DNA of 64,000 nucleotides from Lachnospiraceae bacterium (GTDB taxonomy: Bacteria > Bacillota > Clostridia > Lachnospirales > Lachnospiraceae). The notes beneath the pieces are model-generated. The model worked only from the letters and a program-made list of their open reading frames with translations. It did not search any database and was not told the origin of the DNA. Shown piece after piece: positions 33,227-41,847 of this stretch. How positions within the stretch are numbered: position 1 is the first letter of the stretch; every line of letters starts with the position of its first letter. Made by a program: the position numbers and the translations under genes. Location: assembly GCA_030526405.1 (NCBI GenBank), contig JAUNCZ010000004.1, positions 1 to 64,000 on the forward strand. Direction: 5' to 3'.

Positions 33227-34722
33227 AAGAGCAGAACAAAAGGGTCCTGGGAATGTATGATATACGGGGGAAACAGGAGTTTATCTTCCGAAGCAGGAGC
33301 CTGAAGGAAATTATGGGGGGCTCTGCAGTGATCAGAGACTGTTTTACAGACTATCTCTACCCCGCTGCAGAAAAGCTGTTTGACAATAAGAGAGGAATCT
33401 GTCACACAGAGGAAGCATTTTCCCCGGAGGGATTTGAGAAACATCTGGAGCAGGGGTATATCGGCGAGCTGATCTACGACGGAGGAGGAAACTTTCTGTT
33501 GCTTATGCAGGATGAGGAAACCTTCAAAGAGGTTACCTATGCCTTCACCAGGAACGTGCTGGAGGAAATCGGTACACTAAGGGTGCTGGGTACCTGTGTG
33601 GAAATAGAGAATTTTGAGGATTTTGAGGGGGACAGAAAGCGTCTGTATGAGAAGCACCGTATCAATGAATACCAGGAAAACGGTGTAATGCCCTGGGGAA
33701 CCCTGCCCATGGTGCAGGTGGATCCCGGAACCTCCTTTCCATTGACGGATCTGAGATGGAATGAGGAGGGAAAACGGGAAAAGGTTTCCAGAGAAAGCTG
33801 GATCAAATATGAGAAATGCCGTCGGGAACTGGAGGGATTGTCAGAGGAGGAGCGCAAAAAACTGATTCTGGACAATCTGATCACGGAGAAGGGAAGGGAC
33901 AGCCTTCTGGCAGTTGTGTACATCGACGGCAACAATATGGGCTTCAAGGTTCAGGAGGCCTGCAAAGGGAAAAGAACCTATGAGGAGTGTGTGGCGGCAC
34001 TTCGGAAGCTGTCGATGGAGATTCAGAAAAAGTATATCGATGACAGAATGAAGGAACTGACCCAGTCCCGTCTGGTGGTGGGGGCAGGAGATGAGATCAA
34101 TATTATCTGCAACGCCCATAAAGCCTTTGAGATTGCCGTGACATATCTGAAAAATCTTCCGGAAGGAGACACATCCTGTGCCGGAATCGCGATTTTTCAC
34201 AGTCATGCCCCCTATTCTGACGTATACAGGATTGCGGAGGAATGCTGTGAATCAGGCAAGAAGAGTATGAAGAAATATGGCTTGAAGGATGTATCACTGC
34301 TGGATTTCCATTATTGTCAGGGGGCAATTGATATCTCCCTTGAACAGATTCGAAAAGCAGAGGGAGAGGAGGATATCAGCAGACCCTGGCTGATCACCGG
34401 AACCCTTGAGAATCAGGAGATTGAAACCCTTACGGTTGTCAACCGGGTGAAGGATTTCCTGAATCAGCTGGGGCGCAGCAATGTAAAGGGGCTGGCGGCA
34501 GCAGCAAAAACCAGTCAGGCAGAGCTGGAGCAGGAGTTAAACAGAATTCATGCCCATCTGTCTGACAGGAAGAAGGATGAGATAAAACAGGACTGGGAAT
34601 TTATCAGTCAGCTGGAGCCAAAGAGACGGAGAAGAGTACTGTACGATGTGGTGCATGTCTATGATCTCTGGTTTGCAGGAAAAGAAGAGGAGGCTGAACA
34701 TGCAGAAAACAGGAATCATTGA
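33223..34722 (+). CDS. cas10: Cas10 of a type III-D variant, without an HD domain
   Basis: A 499-residue large subunit. It opens directly with the first Palm domain (MYDIRGKQEFIFRSRSLKEI, then GGSAVIRD, and YDGGGNFLLL near residue 85), so the N-terminal HD nuclease of typical Cas10 is missing. The second Palm has VVYIDGNNMG with Asp235 and VVGAGDEINII, where the canonical GGDD is AGDE at residues 288-291. The acidic pair needed for metal binding is thus kept, but the first Gly is Ala. The last 110 residues are helical. It is the expected oligoadenylate synthase of the complex; activity is uncertain. Its 3' end overlaps the next gene by 23 bases. Confidence 0.85.
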   Translation: MKEQNKRVLGMYDIRGKQEFIFRSRSLKEIMGGSAVIRDCFTDYLYPAAEKLFDNKRGICHTEEAFSPEGFEKHLEQGYIGELIYDGGGNFLLLMQDEETFKEVTYAFTRNVLEEIGTLRVLGTCVEIENFEDFEGDRKRLYEKHRINEYQENGVMPWGTLPMVQVDPGTSFPLTDLRWNEEGKREKVSRESWIKYEKCRRELEGLSEEERKKLILDNLITEKGRDSLLAVVYIDGNNMGFKVQEACKGKRTYEECVAALRKLSMEIQKKYIDDRMKELTQSRLVVGAGDEINIICNAHKAFEIAVTYLKNLPEGDTSCAGIAIFHSHAPYSDVYRIAEECCESGKKSMKKYGLKDVSLLDFHYCQGAIDISLEQIRKAEGEEDISRPWLITGTLENQEIETLTVVNRVKDFLNQLGRSNVKGLAAAAKTSQAELEQELNRIHAHLSDRKKDEIKQDWEFISQLEPKRRRRVLYDVVHVYDLWFAGKEEEAEHAENRNH

Positions 34723-36970
34723 GATAAAGCTTCATTCAGATCTCTGCAGTGGCTCCGGGTATTCCTACGCCGGAATCATTGACAATGATATCTGCTATGA
34801 CGCATTTGGAATTCCCTACCTGCCGGCAAAGCGACTGAAGGGCTGTATGCGGGACAGTGCGGAGCGTCTGCTGTATTCGATCCTCCCGGAGCAGAGAATT
34901 CAGGAGCTGTTTGGAATCCGGGGAAATGACCGTCTTCAGGGTGTTACCATCGGAAACGGCTATATCAGGGAGTATGACAGAATCTGCAGAGAACTGGAAT
35001 CTGCCATGGCGAATCAGGTGCTTACACCCCAGGAGGTGCTGGCTCAGTTTACCCATATACAGGCCCAGACTGCCATGGAACATGGCGTGACAAAGGGAGA
35101 AACCCTGCGCTACACCAGAGTGATGGATGCAACATCCCCCTTTGATGGAGAACCCCTCTCCCTCTATGCGGAAATCAGCTTTGAGGAGGATGCGGAGGGA
35201 ACTGTGGAGGCGGATCTTTGCAGGATTCTTTCCGCCACAAGAAGCATCGGTCTGAAGAGAAACAGAGGAATGGGAAGTGTGTCCTGCAGGCTCTCCAATG
35301 TGGAGAAAAAGGCAGATTTCTCCGGGCTGTCTGCAGGGGCAGGCAATGGAGAGACACAGAGCTGGAAACGGATCTTCTATGTGGTGAAAAATGAAGCTCC
35401 TCTGATGATCAGCAGCAATACAGACGATCATTCGGAAAAGTATATTCCGGGACAGGCAGTATTGGGTGCTCTGGCCGGCAGATATCCAAAGGAAAAGCGA
35501 TCCTCAGATGATGGGGATTTCAGAAATCTCTTTCTTGGAGGAGCAGCCTGCTATACAAACCTGTATCCCTGTGTGGATGGAAAGATCTTCTATCCGGCGC
35601 CGGAATATCTGAATCGGCTGAAAAAGACAGGCTGTTATGTGAATACCCTCTTTTCCTATGAAACTCTGGAGAAGAGACAAAAACAGGAGCTGGGGGAGAA
35701 CTACAGTCCCGCAGAGGGCAATCTTCCCAAAAAGCTGAAGGGAAAGTTTGTAACCGGAATCCAGCAGGATGCACTTCAGGTCCAGGACGTGGACATGCAG
35801 GTGACCTACCATCACAGACAGAAGGGGGCTTCTCCGGATCAGCAGGAACAGCTGTATCCCATGGTTACTGTTCAGCAGGGACAGTATTTTGCCGGCTTCG
35901 TGTATGTAAGAGAAGACTATGTACAGACGATGCTCCGTCTGCTTGGAAAAGAGAAGGAGCCGCTGTTCTTTGGTAAATCCAGAACTGCCCAGTATGGCCG
36001 CTGCACCCTGGTGCAGGAGCCGGTGGTGGAGGATGTGGTTTCGAAGAAAGAAACCTATGAAAAAAATCAGTGGATCCTTGTGGAACTGCAGTCTGACACC
36101 ATCCTGCTGAATGAGGCCGGGGAATATACCGTTTACCGGGAAGAGGTTCTGGAGCGGGTTGCCGCAGAACTGGGTATCAGCTGGGATGCTGAAAATACAG
36201 CCCTTCCCTCCAGAATTACGCCCTGCCTTTTGAATGGCTATGCAGGCACATGGAATCTGAGAAAAGCCACTGTTCCCGCAATTTCCGCCGGAAGCTGCCT
36301 GCTGTACTATCTCACAGAGGAAGTAACGGTGAACAGGCCGTTTCTGGGAGAGCGAAATATGGAGGGCTATGGCCAGTTTGTGATTCGCAGACTGGAGGAT
36401 CTCAGGTATCCGGTGGCAATGGCGAAGGAGAATGGGCAGACTGCTCCTGTTCAGGCGGAGTATACCAGGAAACTGATAATAGACAGTATTGTGGAAAGAG
36501 CCCTTCAGGAAGCAAAGCTTGAGGCGATCCGGGACAGAGGGCTGAAGGTGTCCAATTCCGCCCTTGGAAGAATTACACTGATGCTGAAGGAGAGTCTCCG
36601 CATTGCTGATCCGGAGGCAGCATATGCAGATTTTGGTGAGCGGATTGAATCCATCAAAACAAAAAAGATCCGGGAGGATGCAGAGAACAGGATACTGAAG
36701 AAATTCGGAAGGTGTACAGAGAAGAAACAGGACCTGAAGGATACCGCCGGGTCTTTGCAGTGGAAATTTGAGCAGCTTCCACAGACAGAGAAGGTGAAGG
36801 AGATTCTGCAGTCCGGTGAGATTCTGGGTATTTCCCCGGAAGAGCTGACGACAGAACTGAATCAGCACTGGGGAGACTATCTGATGGAGCTGCTGGTAAG
36901 TCTGAAATACGAATCCCGGGGAAGAGGAGAAAGAAAGGAGGAGAAGCGTGGATATGCAGAAGATTACTAA
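34700..36970 (+). CDS. Cas7-Cas5-Cas11 fusion subunit of type III-Dv
   Basis: A 756-residue fused RAMP protein. Residues 1-205 are a Cas7 domain (GIPYLPAKRLKGCMRDSAE at 37-55, RNRGMGSVSC near 188). Residues about 222-570 are a Cas5/Csx10-like domain with YIPGQAVLGALAGRY, FFGKSRTAQYGRC (423-435) and RPFLGERNMEGYGQF (546-560). Residues about 585-740 are all-helical and fit a Cas11 small subunit. This three-part order matches the fused subunit of the III-Dv complex described from cyanobacteria. The ATG at 34700 has an AGAGGAGG site within the cas10 3' end. A short charged tail overlaps the next gene. Confidence 0.8.
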   Translation: MQKTGIIEIKLHSDLCSGSGYSYAGIIDNDICYDAFGIPYLPAKRLKGCMRDSAERLLYSILPEQRIQELFGIRGNDRLQGVTIGNGYIREYDRICRELESAMANQVLTPQEVLAQFTHIQAQTAMEHGVTKGETLRYTRVMDATSPFDGEPLSLYAEISFEEDAEGTVEADLCRILSATRSIGLKRNRGMGSVSCRLSNVEKKADFSGLSAGAGNGETQSWKRIFYVVKNEAPLMISSNTDDHSEKYIPGQAVLGALAGRYPKEKRSSDDGDFRNLFLGGAACYTNLYPCVDGKIFYPAPEYLNRLKKTGCYVNTLFSYETLEKRQKQELGENYSPAEGNLPKKLKGKFVTGIQQDALQVQDVDMQVTYHHRQKGASPDQQEQLYPMVTVQQGQYFAGFVYVREDYVQTMLRLLGKEKEPLFFGKSRTAQYGRCTLVQEPVVEDVVSKKETYEKNQWILVELQSDTILLNEAGEYTVYREEVLERVAAELGISWDAENTALPSRITPCLLNGYAGTWNLRKATVPAISAGSCLLYYLTEEVTVNRPFLGERNMEGYGQFVIRRLEDLRYPVAMAKENGQTAPVQAEYTRKLIIDSIVERALQEAKLEAIRDRGLKVSNSALGRITLMLKESLRIADPEAAYADFGERIESIKTKKIREDAENRILKKFGRCTEKKQDLKDTAGSLQWKFEQLPQTEKVKEILQSGEILGISPEELTTELNQHWGDYLMELLVSLKYESRGRGERKEEKRGYAEDY

Positions 36971-38357
36971 AAAATGCTACTACCGGATTTCCTTCCTTCT
37001 GGAGTCCTCTTTAATGCTGGGATCCGGTGAGAATATTGAGACAGATCAGGATATCCTCAAGGATAAAAAGGGGCAACCCTATATTCCGGCCAGCGGGGTG
37101 GCAGGAGTAGCCCGATCTCTGTTTTCGGATGAGGCCAGGGTAAAACAGTATTTTGGCAGCATTTCTCCGGATGGAAACAACCGGAACAGCAGGCTTGTGT
37201 TTTATGATGCCCACCTTGTGGAGGAAGACAGAGATAAGGCTGTGATATCCATCCGGGACAGTGTGAAACTGGACCAGTATAAAACAGCTGTGAAGGGTGC
37301 AAAGTTTGATGCGGAGGTGTTGGAGCCCGGTGTGCACTTTGTCACCTGGATAGAATTGAATCTGGATGATACAGAGAAGCTGGATTCTGCCCTTCCTGAT
37401 GAGATCGCAGAGGCCTGGCTCCAGGGAGAACTTCGCTTTGGAGCAAAAACCATGCGCGGATACGGGGCCACAAGGGCAGAGGAAGTGCTGGTGCGGGAAT
37501 TTGATCTGACAGATAAAAAGAGCACAGAAGAGTGGCTGGACTTTGATATGTACAGGGACTCTGACTGGAGAACAGAAGCAGTACGTTCCCTTGAAAAAAA
37601 GGGAGAGGCGAACAACCGTCTGCTGCTGTCCCTTCGCCAGAGGAGCGGACTGTCTGTCCAGAGCTATACAACAGATCTTCCAGAACAGGAAAAGGATGGT
37701 GTTACACCCCTTTCGCCGGATTCCGGACAGCTTACACTGGCGGATGGTACACCGGTAATTCCGGGAACCAGCTGGGCGGGAGTGTTTCGCCATCGAATGT
37801 ATGCACTGGTTCCGTCTCTGGAGAGACAGCTGCTGTTTGGCGAGGTTGGAGTGAATAATAACACCGGTGCAGTTCCCTCTCAGATTCGATTCAGTGAAAC
37901 AAAGCTGGCACATGCAAAATTCAAAAGAATGAGTCACAATGCCATCAATCGTTTCTCCGGAGCAGTGGAGGATACCGCATTATTTACAGAACAATACTGT
38001 TACAACGGAGAGACCACCCTCTGCATTTCCTGGACAAAAAAACTTGGGCCGGAGGCAAAGGCAGCACTGGCAGCAGCCGTTGCAGATCTCCATTACGGCT
38101 ATCTGACCGTGGGTGGATTAACGGGAATCGGCAGGGGCTTCTTCGAAGTAACGGCAGTAAACGGAAATCCTGTGACATCGGAGAAACTGTATCAGCAGAT
38201 TTTGCAGCAGCTGAACAGGGCAGAAGAGAAAACAGAAAATACAAAAACTACAGAGGAAACAGGGGTACCGGAGAACACAAAGCCTGCAGAGAAAGAAGGG
38301 GTACCGGAGAATACAAAGACTGCAGAGAAAAGGGGGGTGAAGACAGATGTTCATTGA
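36948..38357 (+). CDS. Double Cas7 subunit (Cas7-2x) of type III-Dv
   Basis: A 469-residue protein with two Csm3-like Cas7 domains. Domain 1 spans about residues 10-185 (IETDQDILKD at 30-39, PYIPASGVAGVARSLF, GAKTMRGYGA); domain 2 spans about 225-405 (TPVIPGTSWAGVFRHRM, LTVGGLTGIGRGFFE). Asp33 or Asp35 in domain 1 is at the place of the Csm3 target-RNA cleavage Asp; domain 2 has no obvious equivalent. The C-terminal 40 residues are three 12-residue repeats of ENTKxxEExGVP type. A GTG start at 36948 is used with an AAAGGAGGAG site; ATG at 36954 is possible. It overlaps both neighbours. Confidence 0.8.
   Translation: MDMQKITKKCYYRISFLLESSLMLGSGENIETDQDILKDKKGQPYIPASGVAGVARSLFSDEARVKQYFGSISPDGNNRNSRLVFYDAHLVEEDRDKAVISIRDSVKLDQYKTAVKGAKFDAEVLEPGVHFVTWIELNLDDTEKLDSALPDEIAEAWLQGELRFGAKTMRGYGATRAEEVLVREFDLTDKKSTEEWLDFDMYRDSDWRTEAVRSLEKKGEANNRLLLSLRQRSGLSVQSYTTDLPEQEKDGVTPLSPDSGQLTLADGTPVIPGTSWAGVFRHRMYALVPSLERQLLFGEVGVNNNTGAVPSQIRFSETKLAHAKFKRMSHNAINRFSGAVEDTALFTEQYCYNGETTLCISWTKKLGPEAKAALAAAVADLHYGYLTVGGLTGIGRGFFEVTAVNGNPVTSEKLYQQILQQLNRAEEKTENTKTTEETGVPENTKPAEKEGVPENTKTAEKRGVKTDVH
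38235..38342 (+). repeat. Three in-frame 36-base tandem repeats in the Cas7-2x tail
   Basis: Three consecutive 36-base units encode 12-residue repeats (residues 430-441, 442-453, 454-465). GGTACCG marks the end of units 1 and 2. They form a hydrophilic, probably disordered tail. Confidence 0.8.
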
Positions 38358-38835
38358 GGAATATATGGAAGAGGCCAGGGAAACAGTAACGGCAGGATAT
38401 GTGGTTGCAGCTCTCACAGATGAATATCTGTTTGACACATGGCCAATGAAAAGCTGCTCCCTGGAAGGCAAAGCCCACAAGGTGCTGGAGATCAGAATCT
38501 TCAATCAGACCTGTGAGCTGAAGCTGTTCCGAACAGATGTGTTCCGGTCATTTTCCTGTCGCAGAATCACTGCAGAAGAGGAAAGCAGGATGGACTATTT
38601 TGATCAGGAGCAGTATCTGGACATTGACACAAAACAATCCCGTCAGGGGTTTGAGGCAACCGGAACCGTTCGTGCAACCGGCGGCGGGTCCTATCATCTG
38701 CCCTTCCCCACCATGACAGATGTGAAGATCCGGATACGCTATTATCTTGCCAAGGGAGACACAGGCCAGGCCCGGATTCGGGACTGGAGACTGGTGGATC
38801 TGGTAAAAGGAGGTGAGAAAAATGCCTCAGTATAG
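38347..38835 (+). CDS. csx19: Csx19-like subunit of type III-D
   Basis: A 162-residue protein fitting the Csx19 (TIGR03984) family in size and position between the double-Cas7 and insertion-Cas7 genes. It has an aromatic-rich opening (YVVAALTDEYLFDTWP), a strand pattern VLEIRIFNQTCELKLFRTD and a Gly-rich GTVRATGGGSYHLPF segment. Its role in the III-D effector is structural. Both ends overlap the neighbouring genes, by 11 and 14 bases. The family assignment rests on context and general features more than on a strong motif. Confidence 0.65.
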   Translation: MFIEEYMEEARETVTAGYVVAALTDEYLFDTWPMKSCSLEGKAHKVLEIRIFNQTCELKLFRTDVFRSFSCRRITAEEESRMDYFDQEQYLDIDTKQSRQGFEATGTVRATGGGSYHLPFPTMTDVKIRIRYYLAKGDTGQARIRDWRLVDLVKGGEKNASV

Positions 38836-40882
38836 AAGAAGTAAAACCCATACCTTTGTGAACCCATATTGCTTTGTTTCTGGTTTATCAGAAAAGGACA
38901 GCGGAAAACACCGGGAAAATGTCAGTGGAAGAGAAGCAGTGGAGAAACTCTACGGGGGGAAGGAACCTCTGAAAACAGGTGTGCTCCATTGTCAGATCAC
39001 CACACATACACCGCTGGCAATTCCGGATGTGGATAAAAAAGAACAGAGAAAAGAGGACCCGAAGGAGCATTTCTTCTATCCCTTTTTCAGAACAGATGAT
39101 ATGCCTGTAATCCCGGGCAGCTCCATACGGGGCATGCTGCGCTCCCTGTATGAAACAGCAACAGACTCCTGTTTTGTTACCATGGGAGAGGAGGAGTGGC
39201 TGACCCAGAGAGTCAGCTCCAGAGATCCCTATCAGCCAGGGATTCTCAGGAAATCATCCACTGGGACCTGGGAGTTATTCCCGGCAAAGAGATATCGCCT
39301 GCCCGTTAAGAGAAGTCCCTTCCAGGTGCAGGTAAAGGACAAAAAGAGAATCATCACAGATGGAACATATGAATACAAAAACGGCAGTGCCGTTTTGGTG
39401 ACTACCTTTCATAAACAGGTGACACTGAGAAATGGAAAAACAGCAGCGCAGACCATTGTTCAGTCTATGAAACCTTATCCTGTTGAAAATACAGAGGATA
39501 TGGAGAACCTCAGAAAGAATGGTCCCCAGGATTATCTCTATATCGGAGAACCGATTTTCAATAAAAACAATGAGAGTGTATTTCACTGTACCTTCAGGGA
39601 TGGCAAGGCTGTTTCCAGAGAGGCCATGGCTGCGTTGGAAAATACGGTGCTGCTCTATCAGAATCCGTCAATCAACAGAAATCTGGGAGAGAGTACCAAT
39701 ACAGGTTACGCCAGCTATCAGGATACCAAAAAAGGCGGAATCATTCCCCTCTGGTATAAATATGAGAATGACAGGCTCTACCTGTCCATGGCGGCAATCG
39801 GAAGAAAATCCTATAACAACACAGTGAATACGTTGGTGGGAGAAAAATATCAGCCCTGCAGAAAAAGGGACGCTCTCTGTCCTGCCTGCAGACTGTTCGG
39901 AATGGCTAAAGAGGAAGCCTTTGGAGGCAGGGTGCGGATTACAGATGCTGTGCTCGGCTTTGAAACTTCAGAAAAAGCATTTCCGCCTGTAACGCTGCAG
40001 GAGCTGGGATCGCCAAGAACAGGCTATCTTCCCTTTTATTCCATCAATGGGCTGGAGTACGACGCTTCAGGAGCCAATATCGCAGGCCGGAAATATTACT
40101 GGCATATCGCAAAGGCAGAACAGGATTCCAGCATCTATGATGTTCAGAAGCTGAAGAAGGAAGAGCAGAAAACCAACAGGAATGCCACCCTGGAACTGGT
40201 TCCACCGAAACAGAAATTTACCTTTGATCTCTATTACGATGGGATTACGGCGGAACAGCTGAATCAGTTAAAATGGGTGCTGACACTGGGGGAAAATACA
40301 GCAGACAGTGTCCATATGCAGAAGCTGGGACATGGGAAACCACTGGGACTTGGTTCAGTGAAGATTCAGATTCTGAGTGATACCGTAAGAGCATTTTCCG
40401 TGGAAGAAGGATATGTACAGCAATCAGTGGAGCTTCCTGACACAATGGATATCCCAGCAGGTATAAAAGAGAAGTTTGCCAGTCAGCTTCTGAAGATTTC
40501 AGATTATCATCTGATGGATGAGGAAGAAGTGCGGTATCCCTTTGTTGAGCTGGCCAAAGAGGTTCATCTGGAGAAAGGAAAAACCCTGAAGGAGAATGTT
40601 CTTGCAAACCATCAGTGGTTTACTTCCAATAAGGGCAGAAGCAAATATGATCCGGCTCCATTACAGATTCCGGCGGTTAATTCAGAAACACATACATTGT
40701 TTGCCTATGAGGCCACCGGAATCACGGACAGAGATTACAAGATGGAGAAAAATTTCCATTCTGCCTCATCTGGATCAGGAAACAAAGACAGGGCTAAGGA
40801 ACATACTCCCAGAAATACTAATTTCCGTAGAGGAGACAGGAATAGAGAACAGAATTCTGGGAAGCGCGACAGGAAACAATAA
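38822..40882 (+). CDS. Cas7 with large insertion (Cas7-insertion, TIGR03986-like RAMP)
   Basis: A 686-residue RAMP protein. The Cas7 core begins with FVNPYCFV at residue 12 and has MPVIPGSSIRGMLRSLYE at 94-111; the second half has the CPACRLFG block (Cys353, Cys356) followed by FGGRVRITDA, and a Gly-rich loop KLGHGKPLGLGSVKI. About 230 residues between the two halves (110-345) are an insertion. The C-terminal 150 residues are charged and end in an Arg/Lys/Gly-rich tail. It matches the TIGR03986 family and the insertion-type Cas7 of III-Dv. The ATG at 38822 has an AAAAGGAGG site. It is the last gene before the array leader. Confidence 0.8.
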   Translation: MPQYRRSKTHTFVNPYCFVSGLSEKDSGKHRENVSGREAVEKLYGGKEPLKTGVLHCQITTHTPLAIPDVDKKEQRKEDPKEHFFYPFFRTDDMPVIPGSSIRGMLRSLYETATDSCFVTMGEEEWLTQRVSSRDPYQPGILRKSSTGTWELFPAKRYRLPVKRSPFQVQVKDKKRIITDGTYEYKNGSAVLVTTFHKQVTLRNGKTAAQTIVQSMKPYPVENTEDMENLRKNGPQDYLYIGEPIFNKNNESVFHCTFRDGKAVSREAMAALENTVLLYQNPSINRNLGESTNTGYASYQDTKKGGIIPLWYKYENDRLYLSMAAIGRKSYNNTVNTLVGEKYQPCRKRDALCPACRLFGMAKEEAFGGRVRITDAVLGFETSEKAFPPVTLQELGSPRTGYLPFYSINGLEYDASGANIAGRKYYWHIAKAEQDSSIYDVQKLKKEEQKTNRNATLELVPPKQKFTFDLYYDGITAEQLNQLKWVLTLGENTADSVHMQKLGHGKPLGLGSVKIQILSDTVRAFSVEEGYVQQSVELPDTMDIPAGIKEKFASQLLKISDYHLMDEEEVRYPFVELAKEVHLEKGKTLKENVLANHQWFTSNKGRSKYDPAPLQIPAVNSETHTLFAYEATGITDRDYKMEKNFHSASSGSGNKDRAKEHTPRNTNFRRGDRNREQNSGKRDRKQ

Positions 40883-41223
40883 GTAAAGTCTTATTATCAG
40901 CAAAGAAGTATTCCAAGAGGATACGAGCAGCGAATACTGGCACACAGCAAAAGAAGCAGCAGTATATTCCGCAGACAACAACAGAGATTGTTTGCGGGAT
41001 ATACCTGCTGATTTATCAGGTTTAACAAAAAAGATCGTAGGAATTTGGATAATAATAACAGGGAAAAATTACCATATTTATGGTAAGCTTTTTGGTGAGA
41101 AATACTTTTTTTCGAAAAGACAAAAAAATAACTCAAAAAAGTACTTTTTCAGAATATCCTGTAAATAATCTGCAAAAACAGATCCTGAAACCCGCATAAA
41201 TACAGGGGTTCTGAAGGGGGACT
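40883..41223 (+). other. Presumed CRISPR leader
   Basis: This AT-rich stretch between the last cas gene and the first repeat contains no gene. It is on the leader side, because the degenerate repeat lies at the other end of the array. No strong promoter box is obvious; TATGGTAAGCTT near 41076 is one candidate. Confidence 0.5.
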
Positions 41224-41772
41224 GTAGAAATGATAATAGCCCGATGCAGGGCATTGACACATTTAACTCTGCGTAGTTAGTTCCATAAATCATTTTTTGT
41301 AGAAATGATAATTGCCCGATGTAGGGCATTGACACAAACTCACTTGTTGTCTTAACCTCACAACGTTTCGTAGAAATGATAATAGCCCGATGCAGGGCAT
41401 TGACACACTGTTTTCTAAAACGGTTTGCGTGGTAATCAAAGTGTAGAAATGATAATAGCCCGATGTAGGGCATTGACACAAGCAGAAAGGTACGCTTAAA
41501 AATCATTATTCATAGTAGAAATGATAACAGCCCGAAGAAGGGCATTGACACCCCTCTGGTACAGAAGATGGGATGATAATTTCCTCGTAGAAATGATAAT
41601 AGCCCGATGCAGGGCATTGACACCACCAACAATGTCTGTTGTATAGACTTTCTGCCCTTCGTAGAAATGGTAACTGCCCGAAGTAGGGCATTGACACTAT
41701 TTTTCTTAAATGTAAAGTTTTTAAGTTACGATATAGTAGAAATGATAATAGCCCGATGTAGGGCACTAAAAC
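41224..41772 (+). CRISPR. Type III CRISPR array, 8 repeats and 7 spacers
   Basis: Repeats of 37 bases start at 41224, 41299, 41370, 41443, 41515, 41587, 41661 and 41736; spacers are 38, 34, 36, 35, 35, 37 and 38 bases. The consensus begins GTAGAAATGATAATAGCCCG and ends GGGCATTGACAC, with a GCCC/GGGC hairpin. Repeats 2, 5 and 7 have internal changes that keep the stem. The last repeat ends CTAAAAC instead of TTGACAC, marking the leader-distal end, so transcription is on this strand. The presumed 8-base 5' handle is ATTGACAC, close to the usual type III ATTGAAAC. It should be processed by the Cas6 at 28838. No cas1 or cas2 is seen. Confidence 0.97.
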
Positions 41773-41775
41773 GCA

Positions 41776-41810
41776 AAAAAGGCACCAACCCTCATGGCTG
41801 GTGCCTTTCT
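41776..41810. terminator. Bidirectional terminator after the CRISPR array
   Basis: AAAGGCACCA pairs with TGGTGCCTTT (41778-41787 with 41799-41808). T and A runs flank both sides, so it can end the array transcript and the convergent GDPD gene. Confidence 0.9.
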
Positions 41811-41847
41811 CTTTGCACTTTATACTACAATTTTATAATAGTGTTTA

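Noticed and set aside
41078..41766. Minus-strand open frames reading repeated MPYIGLLSFL-like peptides
   Set aside because: They are translations of the CRISPR repeats and spacers and have no ribosome sites; the periodic peptide is the repeat itself.
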